Source: Colwellia hornerae (GTDB lineage Bacteria > Pseudomonadota > Gammaproteobacteria > Enterobacterales > Alteromonadaceae). Taken from it: a stretch of 64,000 nucleotides of DNA. The stretch spans positions 124,001 to 188,000 of the forward strand of contig NZ_VOLR01000006.1 of assembly GCF_007954355.1 (NCBI RefSeq). Reading direction: 5' to 3'. The notes under the pieces were generated by a model. That model ran no database searches. It worked only from the letters and a program-made list of their open reading frames with translations, and was not told where the DNA came from. Made by a program: the position numbers and the translations under genes. Of the stretch, positions 10,501 to 16,616 are shown piece by piece (position 1 is the stretch's first letter; each line of letters starts with the position of its first letter).

Positions 10501-10764
10501 GAGCTTACGGATAAAGACTTGATCAACTACGCGCATACCGTTAGAGACAAGCTACAAGAAAACATTGCGGTGATGACTCAGATAGCCAACAACACGCCTG
10601 AGCAAGCGTTGCTCGGCGACTTTCCACAAGCGATTGACGATGCGGTAATGGATAGCAGCCAAGCGCAGCAGGCGATGATGATGCAGTATTTATCAAACCC
10701 AGATCTGGCGAAAGGCTTTGCTAGAGTGGTGTTTGATTTGTTGAAGATACAACCTCAGCGATAG
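7507..10764 (+). CDS. hsdR: Type I RM endonuclease/translocase subunit (HsdR)
   Basis: 1085 aa from the ATG at 7507, which has GGAG 9 bases upstream and begins MSKDATQERIFQ as in the family; the frame is open back to 7453 but that start has no support. HsdR cuts unmethylated DNA after ATP-driven translocation. Visible: the nuclease core with D164 (WRIDLVLF) and E178-x-K180 (ELKSEF); Walker A HSAGSGKSN near 340; DEAH near 455; TATPKPK; and the C-terminal helicase lobe with QTGFDQPKL and LSRLNRTYPGK. All motifs are intact. The last bases of the gene are duplicated downstream at 11098-11212. Confidence 0.95.
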   Translation: MSKDATQERIFQDDIIAQMVANGWVEGTPDGYNRESALYEQDALTFVKETQPKEWQKLCKLFPIDPESHFLDALVGQLKKADINATDQLSRSYGTLGVLRHDLKIRNARFSLCQFKPEHNLNPDTLARYQQNICRIVPELVYSPYATAEHLAATGKKSKAWRIDLVLFVNGLPVATLELKSEFKQAIENAIKQYKFTRSPKDPVTKKPEPLLSFKRGALVHFAVSQYQVYMATKLEGGDTFFLPFNKGTHDGGAGNDVPDDENHYATDYLWNEVLHPDNLLNIIARFVHLQIEEKEDWEGRKSKKETLIFPRYHQWDVVTKLIDAAIDEGTGNKYLVQHSAGSGKSNSIAWTAHQLSTLYDAQGNKQFHSVIVVTDRTVLDDQLQDTIYQFEHADGVVGRINNKEGDGSKSEKLAAALENAQPIIIVTIQTFPHVLRAIEDSLSLKTRNYAVIADEAHSSQSGSTARQLKEVLMTDEVDDDTVLTSEDILDATIAARRGSGNLNYYAFTATPKPKTLELFGRLPDPTQQPSKQNKPEAYHVYSMRQAIEEGFILDVLKNYTNYHVAYQLAQKIEAADTEVDSKKAKIKLNKWVRLHDYNISQKVKVIIEHFKDNVMGLLGGQAKAMVVTSSRKEAVRYKLAFDKYVAENGYQAIRAMVAFSGEVEFTDKDPDCTAWLDHKFTEKNMNPDLKGRDMRKAFDSDDYQLMLVANKFQTGFDQPKLCAMYVDKPLGGVECVQTLSRLNRTYPGKAESGTFVLDFFNEPQDILDAFQPYYQTAELMDVSDPNLVFDLYEKLRGSGIFLWSEVERFCDAFFTKNKSNSVISNICKLAQERWQKRYSSAVEAYLRAKEMFERTKQTADAVLMANAENSFKECKQEKDRLEIFKKDLGSFTRFYEFMSQIVDYDDKELEKLSLYARHLRPLLREKLISEDEVDIENVVMSHYRLSKIHQQDMQLRETNAEYKLEPSNDIGSAKAKDKKEEFLSQILVRLNELFITDELTDKDLINYAHTVRDKLQENIAVMTQIANNTPEQALLGDFPQAIDDAVMDSSQAQQAMMMQYLSNPDLAKGFARVVFDLLKIQPQR

Positions 10765-11212
10765 CGTTCGTAGAAGACAGTTGTACAACTCGTTTAGATG
10801 ATGCTTTGGACTGTCGAATAGCCGTCGCTATTGAATTGAACTACTGGCGAGTTGACTGTCGAATAGCCATCGCTCTTGTACAACTCTGCTTGACCAAGTT
10901 GTCAGTGTGAGAGCCTTTGTTGCTCAGGCACTGAATACTGGCGAAGCTGTCTGTCGAACGAGCGGCGGCTCTTGTACAACTCTGCTTGACCAAGTTGTCA
11001 GTGAGAGAGCCTTTTTGCTCAGACACTGGATACTGGCGAAGCAGTATGTCCAACGAGCGACGGCTCTGGTGACTTCCCACAAGCGATTGACGATACGGTG
11101 TTTGATTTGTTGAAGATACAACCTCAGCGATAGCGTTCGTAGAAGACAGTTGTACAACTCGTTTAGATGATGCTTTGGACTGTCGAATAGCCGTCGCTAT
11201 TGAATTGAACTA
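10729..11212. repeat. 115-bp direct repeat of the hsdR tail flanking a repeat array
   Basis: Bases 10729-10843 (last 36 bases of hsdR plus 79 bases downstream) recur at 11098-11212 with no difference that I can see. Just before the second copy, 11079-11097 resembles hsdR around 10618-10650, so the second copy derives from a longer hsdR 3' end with an internal deletion of about 80 bases. It is a gene-tail duplication that left hsdR itself whole. Confidence 0.85.
10843..11068. repeat. ~95-bp imperfect tandem repeat with conserved hairpins
   Basis: Units begin with ACTGGCGA at 10843, 10938 and 11032 (periods 95 and 94; the third is partial). Each carries a short hairpin: AGC-CATC-GCT in unit 1, GAGC-GGCG-GCTC (10961-10972) in unit 2 and GAGC-GACG-GCTC (11055-11066) in unit 3. 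A related hairpin AATAGC-CGTC-GCTATT lies at 10817-10832 and again in the 115-bp copy. Units 1 and 2 also share CTTGTACAACTCTGC and a stem ACAACT/AGTTGT. ORFs in this region come from the repeat and are not genes. The 10765-11235 interval otherwise holds nothing recognisable. Confidence 0.8.
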
Positions 11213-11235
11213 AACTATGAGAAGTTGTTTGTGTG

Positions 11236-11871
11236 CTAGCCTTCGCTCAGTTTATGTAACTTGACGAAATCGTCTTTATGCCCGCGCCATATACTCTTTG
11301 GATTTGGCTTGATGCGGTTACTGGAATAATTATTGGCTGTCTTTTTACGTTTACCTACTTCCTTACCGCGCTCTTTCGCTAGGTAAGATAGTCGCTTAAA
11401 TAAGGCTTTGTACGTGATCAGATTGGTACGGTTCAACATCTCAGTAGGTCGTTCACAATAACCAAGAGTCATTTCCATTTGAGTAGCGATCTCCATTAAG
11501 GTTTTACGCAAGTTTTTAGAATTTTGTATCTTGTTGCCATCTAACATTAAACAAAAGTGATAGTGCTGCGCTTCGGCGTCATGTTGCTCCCTAGCCCAAA
11601 TATACCCCATTTTCTCTAAGTCCCATATACTCCTTAGTTTCTTACGTAATTTTTTAATAAATTTGGATACACCTTCGCTGTAATCAGTAGCGCTTTTCAA
11701 ATGTAGGTCGAAGCGGTACGTGAAGACTTTACAATGATAAGTTAGCATGGTGTCAATTTTATTTTTGAAAATTTGCAGTATGTTGATGTAACAGCCTGAG
11801 TAATCTTTTGTGTTAATATCTAACTCGATACCATCCATTGTTATTGTTTGCGATTTGGTTACTTTTTTCAT
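11236..11871 (-). CDS. YagK/YfjJ (inovirus Gp2-like) HUH-type protein
   Basis: 211 aa. The central block YIWAREQHDAEAQHYHFCLM followed by LDGNKI matches the YagK/YfjJ C-terminal family, which includes inovirus Gp2-type proteins. HYH at 103-105 is the metal-binding HUH motif of Rep/relaxase-type endonucleases; LITYKALFKRLSYLAKERGK (about 151-170) supplies candidate nucleophile tyrosines Y154 and Y163. The family occurs in cryptic prophages and P4-like elements. A role in replication or nicking of the island is inference. The 276 bp upstream of its start hold no gene and could carry its promoter or a nick site. The C-terminus is Lys/Asn-rich. Confidence 0.72.
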   Translation of the reverse strand: MKKVTKSQTITMDGIELDINTKDYSGCYINILQIFKNKIDTMLTYHCKVFTYRFDLHLKSATDYSEGVSKFIKKLRKKLRSIWDLEKMGYIWAREQHDAEAQHYHFCLMLDGNKIQNSKNLRKTLMEIATQMEMTLGYCERPTEMLNRTNLITYKALFKRLSYLAKERGKEVGKRKKTANNYSSNRIKPNPKSIWRGHKDDFVKLHKLSEG

Positions 11872-12147
11872 TATTGTGACTCTCTATTTATTTATTAATT
11901 TTTTGCAGCCTGTTCCCATAACAGATACTATCTCTTACCGACCTTCTGTTCATAGCACCGCTGAAATCAGTTATTCTGCGGCAGAGTGAGTTTCGAAACC
12001 GGTACTCACGGCTTTATTAGGGACAATCTCGTTCACTGTATCTAGGGCTTTTTCGGTCGCCCGAACAGTTAAGTTCTCTCAATAGATATATGTGTAACTA
12101 CGATAGACAGCCAACGAAGCCTACTGTTAAAACGGTGCGATTATCGA

Positions 12148-13599
12148 TTAATGCTTTTCAAGTGATAATTCAGTTTTTATAAGTTGCTCTATAACCTTTC
12201 TGTTAATACGATCTAGATAGTGAGCTTTTTTGCAAGCAAGTTCCAAGAGTTCGCAACTATGTTGTTTAGCCAAGTTATTGATACCAAAACAAGTAAGGTA
12301 ACTCTGCTCTGGGTGACGTGTACTTCTGAGTATTTCATCAATAACCATTGAGGTTGATGAGCCAATTTTCTTACTCGATCTTAAAATGCTTTTCGGTGAC
12401 CACTTATACTTCTCTTTGTCTGTCGGCATATGCTCGTCTATTGTACTGAAACCATTCTCTTTATGCTTTCTACTATGCTGTGTTATAAGCCGCCCACAGT
12501 GGTGTATTTTGACCGAACTAGCAGTCGCTTGTATGTCTAATTGAGCACCATGATATTGCACAGGAATTGAATAATAGTGTTTCTTGTAACACACGTGATG
12601 GTTTATCCCTGCTTTTAAAGTTCGGTAGTCGATGTACAAATACGAGGAATCAGGTAAAGGTTCTAATACAGGCTGATCTAGTAATTCAAACAAGCTGCTT
12701 CTACTTTCTGGTAATGACTTAACAACGCGCTGATTAAGTTTTTTCGACAACTGACTTAGGGTGGTATTTAGACTTTCTAACGTGTAAAAATCTACTGAGC
12801 GGATCTTGCTTAAAATCCATCGAGTAACTACCCGTAAGGAAATATCAATATTACGCTTTGTTTGTCCCGATCTTAATTTAAGGTGTTCGGATGACATACA
12901 GTAAAAGTTCGCGATTGCCAGATAGTTCTTATTGAATGACGGAGTGTTTCGACCAAAACTAGCTTGCTGGTAAACAAGAGTTCGACTAGGTGTACCACCA
13001 AAAAAGGTTAGCGCATTAGCAATAGCCATAATACCACTTTCGATATCATTACTTTCAATCGCTTCACTGTATGTATAGTTCGATGCTCCAAGGCTTGCTA
13101 CAAGAATGATAACTTCACGTAACTCACCAGTGTCAGGATTAACAATAGCGAAATCAGGACTGACATAGCTTACGAGTAAGACATCACCTGCTTGATGACT
13201 TTGCCGTATACTAGGCTTTTGTTTAACGAGCCAGCGGTTATAACGTTCACAAAATTGAGTAAAACCATAAGCCTGTTCTTGGTACTCTTCACGATACTTT
13301 TGCCATAGTGCTTTCTTAGTCATACCTTGGCGTTTCAACTGTTGATGAATGCCCCCCATGTCGGGCGCTAGCTTAACGGTAGCCTTCAATCTATTAGGAT
13401 AAAGATACTCTTCAAGTTGGCTTTCAGTTATTAGAGGAGACCACCCTACCCCACCTTTACTAAACCGATTTAACACATCGGAAACCGTCGCTACTCCAAT
13501 CTCAAGGTTTTTGGCTATCTTTCTGTGGGACAAGTGAACCTCGAACTTTAATCGTAAAAGCTCTGTTACTTTTTTTATTGGCGTTTTATTACAGTGCAT
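12148..13599 (-). CDS. IS21-family IstA-like protein lacking the catalytic DDE residues
   Basis: 483 aa from the ATG at 13599; the frame is open to a TTG at 13614. Full-length resemblance to the IS408-type branch of IS21 transposases: N-terminal HTH (ELLRLKF...LSHRKIAKNLEIGVATVSD), middle block LGASNYTYSEA, FFGGTPS, VVTRWIL, SRSSLFELLDQP, and a C-terminus with HYYSIPV, DEHMP and HPEQSYLTCFGI. The acidic residues of the RNase H fold are replaced: FVDY of the family is LVSY here (S144), VPDN is VYQQ (Q211), and KVE is NID (D252). No IstB ATPase gene lies next to it. The frame is uninterrupted, so this looks like a retained DNA-binding protein rather than a working transposase; the new role is unknown. 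Confidence 0.8.
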   Translation of the reverse strand: MHCNKTPIKKVTELLRLKFEVHLSHRKIAKNLEIGVATVSDVLNRFSKGGVGWSPLITESQLEEYLYPNRLKATVKLAPDMGGIHQQLKRQGMTKKALWQKYREEYQEQAYGFTQFCERYNRWLVKQKPSIRQSHQAGDVLLVSYVSPDFAIVNPDTGELREVIILVASLGASNYTYSEAIESNDIESGIMAIANALTFFGGTPSRTLVYQQASFGRNTPSFNKNYLAIANFYCMSSEHLKLRSGQTKRNIDISLRVVTRWILSKIRSVDFYTLESLNTTLSQLSKKLNQRVVKSLPESRSSLFELLDQPVLEPLPDSSYLYIDYRTLKAGINHHVCYKKHYYSIPVQYHGAQLDIQATASSVKIHHCGRLITQHSRKHKENGFSTIDEHMPTDKEKYKWSPKSILRSSKKIGSSTSMVIDEILRSTRHPEQSYLTCFGINNLAKQHSCELLELACKKAHYLDRINRKVIEQLIKTELSLEKH

Positions 13600-13614
13600 T
13601 CGTATTATTCTCAA

Positions 13615-14104
13615 TTATTGGTAGGCTAAACTGCCGCCTCGAATTTCGAACGAATATATGCCAACACAACCATCCGAGTCAACCAAAAGATGACACGTAA
13701 GGCATTGATAGGGTTGACATTGTAATGTAACTCCCTGTGCCGCAGACGTTTTGATTGATTAAGAAATTTTCAACTAAAAATTGAAGCGTAATTTGGTTGA
13801 CGTACTTAAAAATCTCTATATATTAGCCATTGTTTTCAGTTGAGCTGATAGGCTGATAGGCCAAGACCACTTTGCCAGTTGAACGACTGTGGTTCATTCT
13901 TGATTTTCTGACAAGCATGTTGATTTTGTTCCCCCGAATAGGCTACTGACCGATTAGTTAAGTAATACGCCTGAGGTTCACTCTTAGCCATTAAGCGTTC
14001 CATAAAACTTGATATCACTATATGAACATAGTGAATTTTGAATTTCCGTTTCACAGAAAAAGCAACTTCTGTGGGGTACTTAGGACATTGATAGGTAGCA
14101 AAAT
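13615..14104. other. Intergenic region before the PrtN operon
   Basis: About 490 bp with no convincing gene; a 91-codon minus-strand ORF (13836-14111) was rejected. It contains ACATT-GT-AATGT (13717-13728) overlapping a TTGACA at 13714-13719, and the inverted repeat at 14015-14034. It probably holds control regions. Confidence 0.45.
14015..14034. promoter_or_regulatory. Operator-like inverted repeat upstream of the PrtN operon
   Basis: TCACTAT (14015-14021) and ATAGTGA (14028-14034) are perfect 7-bp arms around 6 bases, 70 bases before the 14105 start. Size and place suit a dimeric repressor or activator site; the partner is unknown. Confidence 0.4.
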
Positions 14105-14230
14105 ATGACAATTAAAGACACACTTTTGAATCACTCTACCCAGCCGCTTATCTCACTAGAGAGAGTTGTGGCAGAGTTGTTTCGTTACAAGCATCGGATA
14201 AATAGAGTTGCACTGGAGATGGGAGCATGA
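14105..14230 (+). CDS. Small ORF (41 aa) translationally coupled to the PrtN-like gene
   Basis: The ATG at 14105 opens a 41-codon frame starting MTIKDTLLNH and ending RINRVALEMGA. Its stop overlaps the next start as ATGA (14227-14230), the usual sign of coupled translation. The start has only a weak AGG at some distance. I do not recognise the product; it is basic and predicted helical in its second half. The tight overlap with a regulator suggests a leader or partner peptide. It could also be a chance frame. Confidence 0.45.
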   Translation: MTIKDTLLNHSTQPLISLERVVAELFRYKHRINRVALEMGA

Positions 14231-14484
14231 ATACAACATTTATGCTAATGGCACAGTTTGAAAAGGCCTTAGTGCCACTGAGTGAAGTTTGTGATGAGTA
14301 CTTTGGCTGTAGTTATCGTACGGCTGTTAACAAAGCTAATGGAGGTACATTGCCCATACACGTGGTGAGACTTGATGAGTCAAATAAAAAATCCCCTCTT
14401 TTGATTCACGTAGCTGATTTAGCCAGTTTAATTGATAAGCAACGTGAATTAGCTAAAAAAGAATGGGAACACGTAAACTGCTAA
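14227..14484 (+). CDS. PrtN-family (pyocin activator type) regulator
   Basis: 85 aa. It fits the pyocin activator PrtN family along its length: start MNTTFMLMAQFEKALVPLSEVCDEYFG, middle ANGGTLPIHVVRLDES, and end LLIHVADLASLIDKQRELAKKEW. Members are small DNA-binding proteins with an AlpA/excisionase-like fold that switch on phage-derived or island genes. Here it sits at the right end of the island, followed at once by a terminator and possible integrase arm sites, so control of island excision or expression is the likely job (inference). GGAG lies 8 bases before the start. Confidence 0.82.
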   Translation: MNTTFMLMAQFEKALVPLSEVCDEYFGCSYRTAVNKANGGTLPIHVVRLDESNKKSPLLIHVADLASLIDKQRELAKKEWEHVNC

Positions 14485-14488
14485 CTTT

Positions 14489-14512
14489 AAGCCTCCGCAA
14501 GGGGGCTTTTTT
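14489..14512 (+). terminator. Intrinsic terminator after the PrtN-like gene
   Basis: AAGCCTCC (14489-14496), GCAA loop, GGGGGCTT (14501-14508) with one G-T pair, then a run of T. It lies 4 bases after the stop codon. Confidence 0.88.
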
Positions 14513-14520
14513 ATAAATAC

Positions 14521-14540
14521 AGTCCCCCAATAGTCCCCCA
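14521..14540. repeat. Tandem AGTCCCCCA pair, possible integrase arm sites
   Basis: AGTCCCCCA at 14521-14529 and again at 14532-14540, two bases apart. Read on the other strand this is TGGGGGACT twice. Short G-run direct repeats next to an AlpA/PrtN gene suit arm-type binding sites of a P4-like integrase, but this is inference. It probably marks the right boundary of the island. Confidence 0.45.
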
Positions 14541-14900
14541 CGACATAGCTAAGCTATTGATTTTATTAGTAGGTAGATCCAATCGAGCATAGGTGCAACG
14601 GATAGTTTATGTGAAATCATAAAGTTATAAAAAACCTTTAAGTTTAAAGCGAATGTAGCTGTAGAAAACAACAACTGAAAATTGCGCTGATTATAAAGGC
14701 TTTAGCGGTGTTAAACAAAAGAAATAATATCAAGCGACTGCCCTGAAAGCTTAGATAGCTTTTAGTCATTTATACGATCTAAATATGAGCAAATGTTACA
14801 TAACAGCACTTAATCACTTGGTAAATTAACGTCTAGTCTGCTTGATGCTTATTTGGGGTTAAGTGATGACGGGTCGATTAAATAAGTTTACAAGAAAAAG
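14541..14900. other. Island/chromosome junction, no gene seen
   Basis: 360 bp before the maoP stop. The only structure is a small hairpin AAAGCT-TAGAT-AGCTTT (14746-14762). No tRNA or tmRNA remnant was recognised that would name the insertion target. Confidence 0.4.
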
Positions 14901-15263
14901 TTAATCTAGGTCGTCAGGATCTGACTCAATCTCTTCGTCTACTCCCACTTTAGTTCGGCCAAATAAGGTGTGAAATTGCTTGGGAGTTAAAATTATGTGC
15001 TGATATTTTAACCAAGCCTTCTCAATGGTGTTGCTTACAGCAGCCTTACCACGACAAACGTCAACAAAATGTTGCTCTTCTTCTGTAACAGGCAGACGAC
15101 TTTCTAAAGAAAGTGCCATTAATGCAACGCCATATTTCTCTAATGCCTCGGCCTCAGCCAAGTTAAAGTCACCAGAACGCTTTATGCCGCGCGGATAATT
15201 TCTATCATCGTAAAATTTTTTATTTACCTTAAAACTTTCTACTGATATTGCTAAATTAGCCAT
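14901..15263 (-). CDS. maoP: MaoP (DUF413) macrodomain Ori organisation protein
   Basis: 120 aa from the ATG at 15263; a longer frame to 15350 adds 29 residues not typical of the family. Matches the DUF413/YifE family: KFYDDRNYPRGIKRSGDFNLAEAEALEKYG, LPVTEEEQHFVDVCRGK, AWLKYQHI, and QFHTLFGR. In E. coli MaoP acts with the maoS site to keep the Ori region organised as a macrodomain. The tail is acidic (EEIESDPDDLD). I could not identify a maoS-like site here. It is the first clearly core gene after the island. Confidence 0.88.
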   Translation of the reverse strand: MANLAISVESFKVNKKFYDDRNYPRGIKRSGDFNLAEAEALEKYGVALMALSLESRLPVTEEEQHFVDVCRGKAAVSNTIEKAWLKYQHIILTPKQFHTLFGRTKVGVDEEIESDPDDLD

Positions 15264-15438
15264 TTTATAAACTCTACTAAAATATAAATATACTGATAAT
15301 CGCATTTTTAACTCAATATCGATTAATTGGCAATTATTTTTTACGTTCATTAGAATATTTTACTTAATGTATATTATTTACTTTTATATACACTGTTGGT
15401 GACTTTTTTTTGGCTAAAAATACAAAAAAAGCATGAGA

Positions 15439-16287
15439 TTATATTTTGTAAATCCAATGTAGTCCTTGAATTGCTGTAGTAGGAAAAGCGGTTTGATGAT
15501 TGGCTTCTGGGATAATAACAATTTTTGCCGATACGTGAGTTTGCGGCCAATTAAGTATTTTTTTATAAAAATCTTGAGCATCTTTGACCATTTCATGGCT
15601 GCTGACTAATGCCTTTGATTCACGCTCGCCAATAGCAATAAAAATATTAGCATTAATAGTTAACTGCCGCTTGCGATGCGCCTCTTCTAATTTAAAAATA
15701 ACTCTATTATCAAACCAATAAGAGGGACTACCAAGTATGTAATGATTAAATAATGTTGGCTTAGCTAATAATATGTATGTACCGAATAATCCGCCAAGCG
15801 AGTTACCCACAAAGGTTCTATCTTGCCTATCCGTACGATAACTTTTATCAATATAGTTGATAACGCTATCTTCGATAAACACCATATGCTGTTGAGCACC
15901 ACCTGTTGTTTGTTGCCAGGATTTATTTATTGATGGGGTATAGTCTCGCACTCTGCTAGCATCTCGTTTTGACCCTTTCGCAGATGAAATACCAACGATA
16001 ATAGCTTCTTTCATTTTTTGTGCATTCATTGGATAACGGGTTGCCCCAGAAACAATTTGAAAAGTGTACCTAGCATCGGTTAAGTAAATAACGGGATAAA
16101 TTTTATCGTCATTTTTAGCATAAGATTTAGGTAATTTTATAAATAATGGGTAAACACGTTGACTGTTGGGATCTTTAATTTCAACGACTATACTTCTTGG
16201 TATTTGAAAAGGCGTTGTTGCAAAAGCCATTGATAGCTTGCTGGTGAATATTAATAGCAACGTTAAACAATATATTGCTCGTTTCAA
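15439..16287 (-). CDS. Secreted alpha/beta-hydrolase, esterase D/IroE-like
   Basis: 282 aa with an N-terminal signal peptide (AIYCLTLLLIFTSKLSMAFA). Putative esterase family (PF00756 type): nucleophile S163 in FVGNSLGGLFG, oxyanion/core strand YPVIYLTDARYTF, and a late histidine in IPEANHQTAFP; the acid is probably in the IGERES region. Relatives include IroE/BesA siderophore esterases and other periplasmic esterases. No siderophore genes are nearby, so the substrate is unknown. It stands alone between maoP and the phosphodiesterase gene. Confidence 0.82.
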   Translation of the reverse strand: MKRAIYCLTLLLIFTSKLSMAFATTPFQIPRSIVVEIKDPNSQRVYPLFIKLPKSYAKNDDKIYPVIYLTDARYTFQIVSGATRYPMNAQKMKEAIIVGISSAKGSKRDASRVRDYTPSINKSWQQTTGGAQQHMVFIEDSVINYIDKSYRTDRQDRTFVGNSLGGLFGTYILLAKPTLFNHYILGSPSYWFDNRVIFKLEEAHRKRQLTINANIFIAIGERESKALVSSHEMVKDAQDFYKKILNWPQTHVSAKIVIIPEANHQTAFPTTAIQGLHWIYKI

Positions 16288-16419
16288 GTGAATCTCTCTT
16301 TATTTACGCGATGACAAGTCGTCATATTTATTTAACCATAACGAGTTATTTATAAAAAATTAAGCATAAGTAATACTCCAGCAAATAAATCACCGTTATA
16401 TTACTTTTAGTGGTAATTA

Positions 16420-16616
16420 TTATTGGCAAATATTTATTTAAGTAACGGTTTCATAGTCGCTAATTTACCATCAATTGCTGTGGTAATTTCTAGCCCTAAA
16501 ATCTCTGCAACTTTTATTGGTAAATATTTATTGGCAAATATTTATTTAAGTAACGGTTTCATAGTCGCTAATTTACCATCAATTGCTGTGGTAATTTCTA
16601 GCCCTAAAATCTCTGC
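16420..16616. repeat. 89-bp direct repeat duplicating the 3' end of the phosphodiesterase gene
   Basis: 16420-16508 and 16528-16616 appear identical, separated by 19 bp (period 108). The right copy holds the last 25 codons and stop of the 16542-17774 gene; the left copy lies beyond that stop. The sequence TTTATTGG(C/T)AAATATTTA at the joins gives short homology that could have caused slippage. The plus-strand ORF here is a by-product. Confidence 0.9.

Noticed and set aside
10841-11157. Several ORFs on both strands within the repeat array
   Set aside because: They mirror each other through the tandem repeat and have no start signals; by-products of repetition.
13836-14111. 91-codon minus-strand ORF
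   Set aside because: No ribosome site before the Met, no family resemblance, and it overlaps the start of the plus-strand small ORF and a likely control region.
14541-14900. tRNA or tmRNA gene as integration target
   Set aside because: No T-loop or acceptor-stem pattern was seen near the boundary.
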